64,000 nt of DNA from Herbinix hemicellulosilytica. Its GTDB lineage: Bacteria > Bacillota > Clostridia > Lachnospirales > Lachnospiraceae. Position 1 is the stretch's first letter; every line of letters begins with the position of its first letter. Position numbers and translations under genes: made by a program. Shown one piece after another: positions 19,702-29,283 of the stretch. The DNA lies in assembly GCF_002904165.1 (NCBI RefSeq), contig NZ_CVTD020000008.1, positions 372,001-436,000 of the forward strand. Direction: 5' to 3'. The notes below the pieces were generated by a model that saw nothing but the letters and a program-made list of their open reading frames with translations, had not been told where the DNA came from and did not search any database.

Positions 19702-21728
19702 GCTTGTTATATCTTATTCTTTGCTTAGGCGTAGGCTGGGGCATCTGTTCATATGCCTTTCCCGATTTGGCTTCTTATGCCGAAAGTACGTATGACAATA
19801 AAAACTTAAGCTTAAGCCCTTATATACTTCTTCTTCCGGCCTGGTTTATAACAGGAGTGTTGGCAACAACCTGGTCCGTTTATATTGTTGCCTCATTTGC
19901 CTCCAAAGCAGAATCACCCATTACTGTGGCTAATGCCATAATTTTGCCGGCAGCTTTATGTTTTTTTTCGTTAGCTTATTACGATAAGAAAATAAGAAAG
20001 CAAGAAGAGAAAAAAGGCAGTTTTTTGTGCAAAAATTTTAAAATACAAATTGGTGAATTTGTTCTTTTTGGTTTTGTTTTTATTTTGGCCTTTATTTTAA
20101 TGTGGTCCACTTTTTATGCAAAAGGCGGAAAGCTTAATATAGGGGTGACAGTGTTCAGTGATTTTTCACCCCATATAGGGATGATAAGATCCTTCTCCTA
20201 TGGAAATAATTTTCCAACCTCTTATTCTCATTATGCCGGAGAAGATATAAAGTACCATTTTATGTTTCAGTTTTTGGCGGGCAATCTGGAGTTTTTGGGA
20301 ATGAGGATAGATTATGCCTTTAACATTCCCAGTATGATAAGTTTTATATGTGCTTTTATGCTTTTATATGTGCTTGCCCTTAAGATTACTGGAAGAATAT
20401 CGGCGGGTGTTCTTGCTTGTTTGTTTTTTGCTTTCAGAAGCTCCAAAGCCTTGTTTATTTTTCTTTCAAAAATCCCTGAGGATAAGAGTATTTTAAAAGC
20501 CTTGTGGGAAAATACGGAGTTTATAGGAGATACAACCCATGAGGACTGGGGTTTGTGGAATCTGAATGTATACTGTAATCAGCGGCATTTAGCATTTGGC
20601 CTTAGTGCCATGTTTTTTGTACTGATATTGTTTCTTCCCCGTCTGTATGATATGTATAATGACGGTAACAGGCTAACGATTAAAAGAATTTTTCTATCAA
20701 AAGAGGCATGGGAGATTAAAGACGCAAGATATCCTGCTGCTTTGGGAATTTTGCTCGGCAGCCTGTCTTTTTTCCATGGCTCTGTGGTTATAGGATGCCT
20801 ATTGGTCCTGTTTGTGACTGCAATATTCTCAAAAAGACGACTGGAATTTTTAATAACGGCTGTGATTACCGTATTGCTTTCGGTACTGCAGACAAAATAT
20901 TTTATTTCCGGCCCGGCTGTGGCTCCAAAACTGTTATTTGGCTTTATTTCTGAAAAAAGGACCTTGTTTGGAGTCTTATCCTATATTGACAGGCTTTTGG
21001 GCGTTCTGCCTTTTGTAATATTTGCCGCATTTTTATTTGCCAAATGGGTGGAAAGGTATATAATACTTGCTTTTTTAGCACCCTTTGTCTTTGCTTTTAC
21101 CGTATCACTTACGGTTGACGTAACAGTTAACCATAAATATATAATGATGAGCTGCATTTTGGTTGGCATTTTTGCCGCTCATATTATTGTAAAAATGTTT
21201 GACAAAAAGGAAAATACATGGCGCATAGCTGCAGGATTGCTGATTTTTTTACTGACAATAACGGGCATCTATGATTTTATTACGGTTATACGAAAAAATT
21301 CGAATATGGATAAAATCATTCTGAATATGGATGATCCCCTAACAGAGTTTGTAAGGAGAAGCAGCAATTCCAAGGATATTTTTCTTACGGACCCCTATAC
21401 CATAAACCAGCTGGTATTCGGGGGAGCAATGCTTTTTCAAGGGCATCAGTACTATGCCTGGTCTGCCGGATATGACACGGATTACCGTGATATCATGGTT
21501 AAGAGGATGTATGAAGCAAAGACTCCGGCAGAGCTTGATATGCTAGTTGAAGAAAATAATATTCGTTTTATAGTTGTGGAATATGCCAACAGGATTAGTG
21601 AAAAATACGATTTAAACGAAGATAATATCAGGAGAACTTACGAATGTGTATATGAAGCCGGTGACGGTGAATGGAAGTATTCTGTTTTTGACACAGAAAA
21701 AAAGATATTTGATAAAGCCGTTAATTGA
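19695..21728 (+). CDS. Large polytopic membrane protein, probable GT-C glycosyltransferase
   Basis: This 677-residue protein has about 12 membrane spans and a C-terminal extracytoplasmic domain (about 540-677). An external loop after the fourth or fifth span (FSDFSPHIGMIRSFSYGNNFPTS, then KYHFMFQFLAGNLEFLG) resembles the first loop of GT-C enzymes and parallels the DUF2298 protein downstream. It overlaps the GT2 gene by 7 bp, which suggests it uses the polyprenyl-linked sugar that enzyme makes. I cannot assign the acceptor. Confidence 0.7.
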   Translation: MLGLLYLILCLGVGWGICSYAFPDLASYAESTYDNKNLSLSPYILLLPAWFITGVLATTWSVYIVASFASKAESPITVANAIILPAALCFFSLAYYDKKIRKQEEKKGSFLCKNFKIQIGEFVLFGFVFILAFILMWSTFYAKGGKLNIGVTVFSDFSPHIGMIRSFSYGNNFPTSYSHYAGEDIKYHFMFQFLAGNLEFLGMRIDYAFNIPSMISFICAFMLLYVLALKITGRISAGVLACLFFAFRSSKALFIFLSKIPEDKSILKALWENTEFIGDTTHEDWGLWNLNVYCNQRHLAFGLSAMFFVLILFLPRLYDMYNDGNRLTIKRIFLSKEAWEIKDARYPAALGILLGSLSFFHGSVVIGCLLVLFVTAIFSKRRLEFLITAVITVLLSVLQTKYFISGPAVAPKLLFGFISEKRTLFGVLSYIDRLLGVLPFVIFAAFLFAKWVERYIILAFLAPFVFAFTVSLTVDVTVNHKYIMMSCILVGIFAAHIIVKMFDKKENTWRIAAGLLIFLLTITGIYDFITVIRKNSNMDKIILNMDDPLTEFVRRSSNSKDIFLTDPYTINQLVFGGAMLFQGHQYYAWSAGYDTDYRDIMVKRMYEAKTPAELDMLVEENNIRFIVVEYANRISEKYDLNEDNIRRTYECVYEAGDGEWKYSVFDTEKKIFDKAVN

Positions 21729-22011
21729 TATAAAACAAGTTTGCTTTTATAATATAAATTTGTGAATAAAAAAAGCAAACATGATCAAAAAATATAAAAC
21801 CGGGTATATTTTAAGAAACCAAAACCGGAATCAAAACTTATCAAGGATAATAAAATCCTAAAACTCTTATAAATATCCGAAAGGATAATAGTTAAAAAGG
21901 TTTGCACAGATAATATTAAACAAAGAAAATAAGTTTTAAGGTCCAATAAATTTAAAGGATAAAAAACAGCGATTAGGCTAATAAAAAATATAAAGAAAAG
22001 AGGATGAATAG

Positions 22012-23100
22012 ATGAAATTTAAGTATGTTATCGTAGGAGCGGGCCTGGCAGGGCTTACACTGGCTGAAAGAATTGCAAATGTACTTGGGGAAAAAGTACT
22101 TGTAATTGAAAAAAGAAACCATATTGGCGGGAATGTATATGACTCATACAACAAAGACGGAATCCTGATTCATAATTACGGGCCTCATATTTTCCATACC
22201 AATGACAGGGAAGTTTATATGTATTTGTCCCAGTTTACCGAATGGAATGATTTCTGGCACCGTGTACTTACCTATGTGGACGGAAACCTGATCCCCATGC
22301 CTATTTCGGTTGAAACCATCAATAAGCTGTATAACCTGAATTTAAATTGCTTCCAGGTGGAAGAGTTTTTAAAAGAACAAGCGGAAGATATAAAGGAAGT
22401 TAAAACCAGCAGGGATGTGGCTTTAAGTAAGGTAGGCCGGGACATTTATGAAAAGATATTTGAAAATTATACAAAGAAACAATGGGGTGTCGATCCGGCA
22501 GAACTGGATACGTCGGTAATTTCAAGAATACCGATTCGTCTGAACCGTGATACCAGATATTTTGCGGACAAGTATCAGGGAATGCCCAAACACGGTTATA
22601 CCAAAATGTGTGAGAATATGGCGGCAAGCAAAAATATAAAAATTCTTTTGAATACCGATTACAAAGAGATTATAGACCAGATTGAGTACGAAACCCTTAT
22701 TTATACCGGGGCTACGGATGAATTTTATAATTACAAATACGGTAAATTGGCTTACCGCAGTATCCGCTTCCAGTTTGAAACCTATGATATGGAGGAATTC
22801 CAGGAAGCTCCGGTCGTAAATTACCCCAACGATTATGATTATACCAGAATAACCGAATTTAAGAAGCTCACCTGGCAGAAGCACCATAAGACCACCATAT
22901 GCAAGGAATTCCCCTGCTCGGAAGGAGAACCTTATTATCCTTTCCCTACAAAGGAAAACAAGGAGCAGTTTGCTCTTTATCAGGAAGAAATGAAGAAAGA
23001 AACCAATGTAATATTCCTCGGAAGGCTTGCTGAATATCGTTATTACAATATGGACGGAGTGGTAAGAAGGGCTTTGGACGTATTTAATCAGTTAAAATAA
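22012..23100 (+). CDS. glf: UDP-galactopyranose mutase
   Basis: This 362-residue flavoenzyme interconverts UDP-galactopyranose and UDP-galactofuranose. The FAD-binding start is VIVGAGLAGLTLAERIA, followed by KRNHIGGNVYD and YGPHIFHT. The Arg residues of the active site lie in IPIRLNRDTRYF and GRLAEYRYYNMDG. The end (VVRRALDVFNQL) is complete. It implies that galactofuranose is incorporated into the surface glycan made by this cluster. The 283-bp gap upstream contains A-rich sequence and a weak hairpin but no gene. Confidence 0.97.
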   Translation: MKFKYVIVGAGLAGLTLAERIANVLGEKVLVIEKRNHIGGNVYDSYNKDGILIHNYGPHIFHTNDREVYMYLSQFTEWNDFWHRVLTYVDGNLIPMPISVETINKLYNLNLNCFQVEEFLKEQAEDIKEVKTSRDVALSKVGRDIYEKIFENYTKKQWGVDPAELDTSVISRIPIRLNRDTRYFADKYQGMPKHGYTKMCENMAASKNIKILLNTDYKEIIDQIEYETLIYTGATDEFYNYKYGKLAYRSIRFQFETYDMEEFQEAPVVNYPNDYDYTRITEFKKLTWQKHHKTTICKEFPCSEGEPYYPFPTKENKEQFALYQEEMKKETNVIFLGRLAEYRYYNMDGVVRRALDVFNQLK

Positions 23101-23128
23101 TAAGGGGTTATTTTTAATTGGTTTGTCC

Positions 23129-23151
23129 GGTTATCCCTTTAAGGGATAACC
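23129..23151. repeat. Perfect palindrome before GT2 gene
   Basis: GGTTATCCCTT, a central T, and AAGGGATAACC lie between glf and the next ribosome binding site. No T-run follows, so it may be a weak hairpin or protein site rather than a terminator. Confidence 0.45.
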
Positions 23152-23172
23152 TGTTACATAAGGAGGAGAAGG

Positions 23173-23892
23173 ATGGGGAAGTTATATATAGTTATACCTG
23201 CCTACAATGAAGAAGAGAATATAGAGGCGGTAATAAAAGACTGGTATCCTATAGTCGAAAAAATAGGAAACGGCAGCAGGCTGGTTATTGTGGATGACGG
23301 AAGCAAGGATGCTACATATACACTAATTAAGCAGGCTGCGGAAAAACTGGAGGCCTTGGTACCGCTTACTAAACCGAACGGGGGACATGGATCAACGATA
23401 TTATATGGATATAAATATGCATTGGAACAAGGGGCAGATTTTATATTTCAGACCGATTCCGACGGTCAGACATTATCTTCGGAATTCTGGCCTTTTTGGG
23501 ATAAAAGAGAAATGGCCGATATGGTAATCGGTCACAGAAAAAACAGGCAGGACGGTATCTCAAGGATTTTTGTAACCAAAGTCCTTAAATTTATCTTGTT
23601 TGTATGTTTTGGTGTATGGATAAAGGATGCCAATACCCCTTTCAGGTTAATGAAAGCCCAGGCATTAAGCAGGTATATAAATCTTATACCAGACGGATAT
23701 AACCTTACCAATGTCATAATTTCCGTAATATTTGCAAGAAAAAAACTGAAAGTTGAGTATATGCCCATAACCTTCAGGCCCAGACAGGGAGGAACCAACT
23801 CAATCAATATGAAAAAGATATTCCGGATAGGAAGACAGGCTATCCGTGATTTCAGGGAAATAAACCGGTTGCTTAAGGATGAAAATATCTGA
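23173..23892 (+). CDS. GT2 glycosyltransferase (DPM1-like, no membrane anchor)
   Basis: This 239-residue enzyme has VIPAYNEEENIEAVIKDW, IVDDGSKDAT, and QTDSDGQTLSSEFW as the metal-site region. ANTPFRLMKA and FRPRQGGTNSINMKKI are typical of small polyprenyl-type GT2 proteins. A moderately hydrophobic stretch at about 130-150 may associate with the membrane. AAGGAGGAG precedes the ATG. Its position next to glf and DUF2298 indicates a role in the same glycan pathway. Confidence 0.9.
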   Translation: MGKLYIVIPAYNEEENIEAVIKDWYPIVEKIGNGSRLVIVDDGSKDATYTLIKQAAEKLEALVPLTKPNGGHGSTILYGYKYALEQGADFIFQTDSDGQTLSSEFWPFWDKREMADMVIGHRKNRQDGISRIFVTKVLKFILFVCFGVWIKDANTPFRLMKAQALSRYINLIPDGYNLTNVIISVIFARKKLKVEYMPITFRPRQGGTNSINMKKIFRIGRQAIRDFREINRLLKDENI

Positions 23893-24115
23893 AATAAAAG
23901 CCTGTATAAAAAAATAGTTATGAAACAATATGACAAATATTAGGGCGGATAAAAACACTATAAATTAATTGCATAATAAAATTGATTATGATAACTAATC
24001 GGAATAATAATTAACAGTAGATAATAAACGGATGATTTTTGACAGTTTTTTATAGTCCGGAAACAAAGATAGTTATGGATATGACGCAATAATTCTGAAA
24101 ACCGGAGGTGTCAGT

Positions 24116-26410
24116 ATGGGCAATTTATCTGAAATATTTCCGCTGGGAGAGGATATGTTGCCATTTTTGCAATGGTGGTTTACCGTGTTTTGCCTCGGTA
24201 TAATTTATATACCCCTTTCCGGTTTGCTGTTTTCCCGCCTTAACGACAAAGGATATCTGTTTTCCAAGACAATCGGAATAGCATTTTCGGGTTATCTTAT
24301 GTGGATGTTGTCGGCATTAAAAATAATGAAGTTTACGACGGCTTCCTGCATTGTAACTGCGGGTATAGGCCTGATTATAAACATTATTATATTTGTGTAT
24401 GCCAGGGTAAAATCAAAGCAGGAAGAGAAATTCTTAAATGATTATCTTAAGAAAGAAAAGCTGGTAACCTTTCTTTTGGAGGAACTGCTGTTTTTATCGG
24501 TTTTTATGTTTTTTACCTACATACGGGGTTTTAAACCGGAGGCATACGGGACTGAAAAATTTATGGATTACGGTTTTATGACCACAATGATGCGAAGTGA
24601 GTATATGCCTCCTCAGGATTTTTGGTTTAGCGGTACTACTTTAAATTATTATTATGTCGGTCAGTTTATGGCAACCTATCTGACAAGGCTGTCGTTTGTT
24701 GAAGTATCGCACGGATACAATCTTATGTTAATGATGACCGGAGCTTTTTGCTTTGTCTTACCTTTCTCTCTGGCGTACAATCTTATGATAAAATACGGTT
24801 ATTTGATAAATAAGAAATCTCAGATATCAGCGGTTATTTCCGGTTTACTGGCGGCTCTTGCGGTATGTGTTGCGGGCAATATGCATTATCCCATATACCG
24901 TTTCATAATACCGGCGATTAAGAAGATTTCAGGACAAAGTAATGTAAGTAACTTTTACTGGTTTCCTGATGCAACAAGATATATCGGATATAATCCCGAA
25001 ACAAACGACAAGACAATACATGAATTTCCTTCTTATTCATTTGTGCTTGGAGATCTTCATGCCCATGTTATAAATATTATATTTGTGCTGACGGTACTTG
25101 CCTTGTTGTTATCCTGGCTTTTCGGTCAGACCAGACGAAGCAATGATAATAAAATAGCTGCAAAGGAAATTTTTAATCCGACTATTATAGCATTGGGCTT
25201 TTTTATAGGCTTATTTCATACCACAAACTTTTGGGATTACCCCATATATTACGTTGTTTCGGGTGCCATAATCCTGTTTTCCAACATGGTTATATGCAAT
25301 TTTAAGAAAAAAGCCTATTTTCTTACAGGCTTTCAGGGGATAGCCGTAATAGTACTTGCCAAAATTTTTTCATTACCTTTCTCGCTGCAGTTTGATAAAA
25401 TTTCCGCCTCAGTCCTGCCTTCGGAAAATCATACCCCGTTTTATCAGTTTATGGTTTTATGGGGGCTTCCGATTATAACCGTATCGGTTTTCTTTATAAT
25501 AACCATACTGGATTATACTGAGGATAAGAAATTTTATAAAAAGGGAAAAAAGAAAGAAAAAACAAAGTTTGAAAGTATAGGAAATTTGCTTTCGACCTAT
25601 ATGGATTATCTTACAGCTACGGATCTGTATATCATAACCATAGGTCTATGTGCCATAGGACTTACTATTCTTCCCGAAGTTGTATATGTCAAAGATATAT
25701 ACTCCGGTGATTATAAAAGAGCCAATACCATGTTTAAGCTGACTTATCAGGCGTTTATTATGTTTGGTATTTGCTTCGGCTATATTTTTGTAAGGCTTAT
25801 AAGGTACGGAAAGAAAACTGGCCAAAGAATTATAGCCACCGTATCCTTAATCGTATTTAGCCTTACCCTGCCGTATTGCGTAAATGCTGTAAAAGCCTGG
25901 TACGGAAATATATTTGACAGAAGCGGATATAAAGGAATTGACGCAACTATATTTATGAAAGACGCTTTTAAGGATGATTATCTTGCCACAAAGTGGCTGA
26001 ATGAAAATGTAACCGGAACACCGGTTGTCCTTGAAGCTAACGGATACAGTTATACGGATTATCAAAGAGTTTCTGTGATAACAGGCCTTCCTACGGTTTT
26101 CGGCTGGTATACTCATGAGCAGCTTTGGAAATCCAGCCCCGACCGTACGAATGATTTTGTTGTAGAGCAGCTAAACAGCCGGGCGGCAGATATTGAAACG
26201 ATTTATACTTCACAGGACGAAAGACTTGTAAAAGAGCTTATTCAAAAATACAATATCTCTTATATTTACGTTGGTCCGCTGGAAGAAGAAAAATATGGCT
26301 ATATTAATCATGATTTAATAAAGAGCATGGGAGATATTGTTTTTGAAAATCCCGATTCGTATGAATATAATTACAAAACATATATTGTCAAGATAAATCT
26401 CAACCGTTAA
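24116..26410 (+). CDS. DUF2298 (YYY family) membrane protein, probable glycosyltransferase
   Basis: This 764-residue polytopic protein has about 14 membrane spans. The family hallmark YYYVGQFMATYL and the FPSYSFVLGDLHAHV segment are present. The C-terminal extracytoplasmic part (about 620-764) has EANGYSYTDYQRVSVITGLPTVFGWYTHEQ, resembling the C-terminal region of the 677-residue protein upstream. Members are thought to be GT-C-like enzymes; activity is not proven. GGAGGTG precedes an ATG. The last gene of the glycan cluster. Confidence 0.88.
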   Translation: MGNLSEIFPLGEDMLPFLQWWFTVFCLGIIYIPLSGLLFSRLNDKGYLFSKTIGIAFSGYLMWMLSALKIMKFTTASCIVTAGIGLIINIIIFVYARVKSKQEEKFLNDYLKKEKLVTFLLEELLFLSVFMFFTYIRGFKPEAYGTEKFMDYGFMTTMMRSEYMPPQDFWFSGTTLNYYYVGQFMATYLTRLSFVEVSHGYNLMLMMTGAFCFVLPFSLAYNLMIKYGYLINKKSQISAVISGLLAALAVCVAGNMHYPIYRFIIPAIKKISGQSNVSNFYWFPDATRYIGYNPETNDKTIHEFPSYSFVLGDLHAHVINIIFVLTVLALLLSWLFGQTRRSNDNKIAAKEIFNPTIIALGFFIGLFHTTNFWDYPIYYVVSGAIILFSNMVICNFKKKAYFLTGFQGIAVIVLAKIFSLPFSLQFDKISASVLPSENHTPFYQFMVLWGLPIITVSVFFIITILDYTEDKKFYKKGKKKEKTKFESIGNLLSTYMDYLTATDLYIITIGLCAIGLTILPEVVYVKDIYSGDYKRANTMFKLTYQAFIMFGICFGYIFVRLIRYGKKTGQRIIATVSLIVFSLTLPYCVNAVKAWYGNIFDRSGYKGIDATIFMKDAFKDDYLATKWLNENVTGTPVVLEANGYSYTDYQRVSVITGLPTVFGWYTHEQLWKSSPDRTNDFVVEQLNSRAADIETIYTSQDERLVKELIQKYNISYIYVGPLEEEKYGYINHDLIKSMGDIVFENPDSYEYNYKTYIVKINLNR

Positions 26411-26424
26411 TTCATTATTATTTA

Positions 26425-26453
26425 TTGACAATAGATTTATAAAAGTTTATTAT
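26425..26453 (+). promoter_or_regulatory. Strong promoter upstream of terminator and gltA
   Basis: TTGACA (26425-26430), 17 bp, TATTAT (26448-26453). A transcript would start near 26460, run through the hairpin at 26495-26544, and reach gltA only by readthrough. Confidence 0.65.
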
Positions 26454-26494
26454 ATTAATGTAATAGAGTGATAGTAAATTACATAGGTAAAACA

Positions 26495-26544
26495 GTAAAA
26501 TAAACGGGCAGCTGCCTAAACGACACCTGCCTGTTTTATTTTAC
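26495..26544 (+). terminator. Intrinsic terminator or attenuator before gltA
   Basis: GTAAAATAAACGGGCAG (26495-26511) pairs almost fully with CTGCCTGTTTTATTTTAC (26527-26544), and the T-rich tract lies in the 3' arm. It ends the DUF2298 transcript and could also attenuate a transcript from the promoter at 26425-26453. Confidence 0.8.
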
Positions 26545-26643
26545 ATAAGCAGATAATTTACAACAAGGATAAGATTATGTGATAATTCTGTATACCTTTT
26601 ATCTGCATTGCCCTATTATAATTTTTAGAAAGGAGAATAACGT

Positions 26644-28035
26644 ATGAGCAGATACACTGAAATAACACCGGAACTTTATGAACTGGCAGAAAAGGTTAAG
26701 CGAAATTGCGTTATTGATCCGGAATTGTACCAGAAATATGATGTAAAAAGAGGATTGCGTGACATCAGCGGTAAAGGCGTTTTGGCCGGACTTACGGATA
26801 TATGTGAGGTACATTCCTATACCATCGTGGACAGTGAATATGTACCCTGTGAAGGAAAGCTATATTACCGGGGTATTGACGTTGAAGAAATAATAGCCGG
26901 ATTTACCGAAGATGATCGATACGGATTTGAAGAAGTTACATATCTGTTATTGTTTGGTGAGCTGCCAACCGAAAAGCAGCTGCAAGAATTTATACAACAA
27001 TTGGAGCATTACCGCAGCCTTCCGCCGAGCTTTGTCAGAGACGTTATAATGAAGGCTCCGAGTAAAGATATGATGAATACTCTCGCAAGAAGTGTCCTTA
27101 CCCTGTATTCCTATGATGAAAAAGCCGATGACATATCTATTGAAAATGTACTAAGACAAGGTCTTCAGCTTATAGCTCTGTTTCCCCTTTTAGCTGTTTA
27201 CGGTTACAAGGCATATCGCCACTTCCATTTCGGCAAAAGTCTGGTTATACATCCTCCGAAAGCAGGACTTTCTACCGCGGAAAATCTTTTGTATATGCTT
27301 CGCTCTAACAAGCAATATTCCAAGCTGGAAGCTAAGATCCTTGATATTGCTTTAGTGCTCCATGCGGAACATGGCGGCGGTAACAACTCCACATTCACTA
27401 CTCATGTGGTTACATCTTCAGGTACGGATACTTATTCAACCATAGCAGCTTCATTGGGTTCGTTAAAAGGTCCCAGACATGGCGGTGCAAATATTAAGGT
27501 TATGCAGATGTTTGACGATTTGAAAGAAAATATAAAAGATTGGACTGATGAGGAAGAGGTTGCTAGATACCTTTCGGACGTATTAAACAAGAAGGCATTT
27601 GACAAATCTGGATTAATATACGGTATGGGACACGCCGTATATTCCATATCGGACCCGAGAGCAAATGTTTTAAAGCAATATGTTAAGAGTTTGTCCGAAG
27701 AAAAGAATATGCAGGAAGAATTTGCCCTTTATGAAATGGTTGAGAGGCTTGCTCCAGAAATTATTGCAAGAGAAAGAAAGATCTACAAGGGTGTCAGTGC
27801 CAATGTGGATTTCTACAGCGGTTTTGTATACAGAATGCTTGGTCTTCCTGTTGAATTATATACGCCTATATTTGCCGTTGCCAGAATATCCGGCTGGATA
27901 GCTCACAGGCTGGAGGAACTTAACAACGGTGGCAAGATTATCCGTCCTGCATATAAGAGTATCTCAAAGCATAAACCTTATATAAAACTTAAAGACAGAG
28001 AGCAAAATGTGGAATTAAAGATTGCAGAAAGATAA
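26644..28035 (+). CDS. gltA: Citrate synthase
   Basis: This 463-residue enzyme condenses oxaloacetate and acetyl-CoA to citrate. The catalytic residues are visible in HAEHGGGNNSTFT (first His), GPRHGGANIKVM and GMGHAVYSISDPRA (second His), and NVDFYSGFVY (Asp). It is longer than the common 370-430-residue form because of an N-terminal extension of about 60 residues, a variant common in clostridia. AAAGGAG precedes the ATG. No other citric acid cycle gene is near, so a biosynthetic role toward glutamate is likely. Confidence 0.95.
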   Translation: MSRYTEITPELYELAEKVKRNCVIDPELYQKYDVKRGLRDISGKGVLAGLTDICEVHSYTIVDSEYVPCEGKLYYRGIDVEEIIAGFTEDDRYGFEEVTYLLLFGELPTEKQLQEFIQQLEHYRSLPPSFVRDVIMKAPSKDMMNTLARSVLTLYSYDEKADDISIENVLRQGLQLIALFPLLAVYGYKAYRHFHFGKSLVIHPPKAGLSTAENLLYMLRSNKQYSKLEAKILDIALVLHAEHGGGNNSTFTTHVVTSSGTDTYSTIAASLGSLKGPRHGGANIKVMQMFDDLKENIKDWTDEEEVARYLSDVLNKKAFDKSGLIYGMGHAVYSISDPRANVLKQYVKSLSEEKNMQEEFALYEMVERLAPEIIARERKIYKGVSANVDFYSGFVYRMLGLPVELYTPIFAVARISGWIAHRLEELNNGGKIIRPAYKSISKHKPYIKLKDREQNVELKIAER

Positions 28036-28159
28036 TTTATATAATATAAGCTCCTCCAAATTCTATATTGAACAGTTTAAATAAATATCAAAAAAATCAA
28101 TAAAATAAATAATAATTTAATTTATAAACAAAAAATCCATTTTTCGTCATTTATCCAAA

Positions 28160-28262
28160 AAGTTCTAGTGTATTATTGCTTATTATGCATATACTAAGAA
28201 CGTAACATCGTATGAAATAATTCGGCGAAATATAAAATTTCAAAGATTATTTCAGATGTTAC
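28160..28262 (+). other. Two stem-loops upstream of the SASP gene
   Basis: A hairpin with GTAACATC + TGAAATAAT (28202-28221, 3-nt bulge) pairs with ATTATTTCAGATGTTAC (28246-28262). Just before it, GTTCTAGTGTAT and ATATACTAAGAAC can form a weaker stem. They lie in the 280-bp gltA-SASP gap and may be a leader structure. I could not identify a sigma-G promoter with certainty. Confidence 0.5.
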
Positions 28263-28315
28263 AGGTTCATGTAAACAACACATTATCCTATCAGGATAAG
28301 ATTGGAGGAGTTTAT

Positions 28316-28519
28316 ATGGCAAGAAGAAACAGAGTTGAGATTCCTGAGGCACGTGAAGCACTGGAACGCTTTAAGTTTGAGGTCGCCAATGAAATAGGTG
28401 TTCCTTTGAAGAAGGGTTACAACGGCGACTTAACCTCTTATCAGAACGGTTCTGTAGGAGGTTACATGGTTAAGAAAATGATCCAAGACGCTGAAAAGAG
28501 GATGGCAGGACAACAGTAA
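28316..28519 (+). CDS. Alpha/beta-type small acid-soluble spore protein
   Basis: This 67-residue SASP coats and protects DNA in the dormant spore and supplies amino acids at germination. The diagnostic segments NEIGVPLKKGYNGDLTS and GSVGGYMVKKMI are present; the first includes the Glu-Ile site cut by the germination protease. GGAGGAG precedes the ATG at 28316, which is preferred over an upstream in-frame start at 28256. It is probably made in the forespore under sigma-G. Confidence 0.97.
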   Translation: MARRNRVEIPEAREALERFKFEVANEIGVPLKKGYNGDLTSYQNGSVGGYMVKKMIQDAEKRMAGQQ

Positions 28520-28550
28520 CATCTTGCCGGTTAGCAGATAATATTTAGAT

Positions 28551-28583
28551 AAAGCGGCTGTAAATCAGCCGCTTTATCTTTTT
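28551..28583 (+). terminator. Intrinsic terminator after SASP gene
   Basis: AAAGCGGCTG (28551-28560) and CAGCCGCTTT (28566-28575) form a 10-bp perfect stem with a 5-nt loop, followed by ATCTTTTT. Confidence 0.92.
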
Positions 28584-28705
28584 CTGAAGAATTTTGAAAA
28601 CCATTATAGTATAAGCTAAACTAAGCTTAAAAGAAGTTGACAAAAATATATAATATTATAAAATATTTATTATAACCGTTGTTTTTCAACTAATGGGGTA
28701 AGTTT

Positions 28706-29263
28706 ATGAGAGTTATAGCAGGTAAAGCAAAAAAAGCAATACTAAAAGCACCGGAAGGCTATGAAACAAGGCCTACTACGGACAAAATAAAAGAGACTCT
28801 TTTTAATATTTTAAACCCATATTTGGCAGATGTAGATTTTCTTGATCTTTTTTCCGGAAGCGGTGCTATCGGCATTGAAGCTTTATCGAGAGGAGCCAAA
28901 TATGCCGCATTTGTTGAAAACAACAGGGCAGCATTGGAATGTATAAAATTAAATCTTAAAAATACAAAATTGGAAACTCAAGCCGAAATATTCCCTATGG
29001 ATGCTCTGGAAGCAATCAGGGCTTTGGAAATTAAGGGTAAGGTATTTGATATAGTATTTATGGATCCGCCTTATAACAATAACTTTGAGCGGGATATAAT
29101 ATTTGCCCTGCAAAATTCAAATATTATTTATTGTGATACCATTATTGTTGTAGAAGCTTCCAGGCAAACCGATTTTGAATTTTTAAAAGATACAAAATTT
29201 CAAATATTTAAGAAAAAAGAGTATAAAACCAATATGCATGTATTTTTGGAACAGATAAAATAA
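28706..29263 (+). CDS. rsmD: 16S rRNA (guanine(966)-N(2))-methyltransferase RsmD
   Basis: This 185-residue methyltransferase modifies G966 of 16S rRNA using S-adenosylmethionine. The N-terminal [17 protein letters not shown]...[16 protein letters not shown] segment, SAM-binding [20 protein letters not shown] and catalytic FMDPPYNN are all present. The order rsmD-coaD-(coil protein)-ylbJ matches the ylbH-ylbI-ylbJ order of Bacillus. Confidence 0.96.
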   Translation: MRVIAGKAKKAILKAPEGYETRPTTDKIKETLFNILNPYLADVDFLDLFSGSGAIGIEALSRGAKYAAFVENNRAALECIKLNLKNTKLETQAEIFPMDALEAIRALEIKGKVFDIVFMDPPYNNNFERDIIFALQNSNIIYCDTIIVVEASRQTDFEFLKDTKFQIFKKKEYKTNMHVFLEQIK

Positions 29264-29283
29264 TTTTACGAATGGAGCAGACT

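Noticed and set aside
21739-21780. GTTTGCTTTT...AAAAGCAAAC hairpin as terminator
   Set aside because: The loop is 22 nt and no T-run follows the 3' arm; too weak to call.
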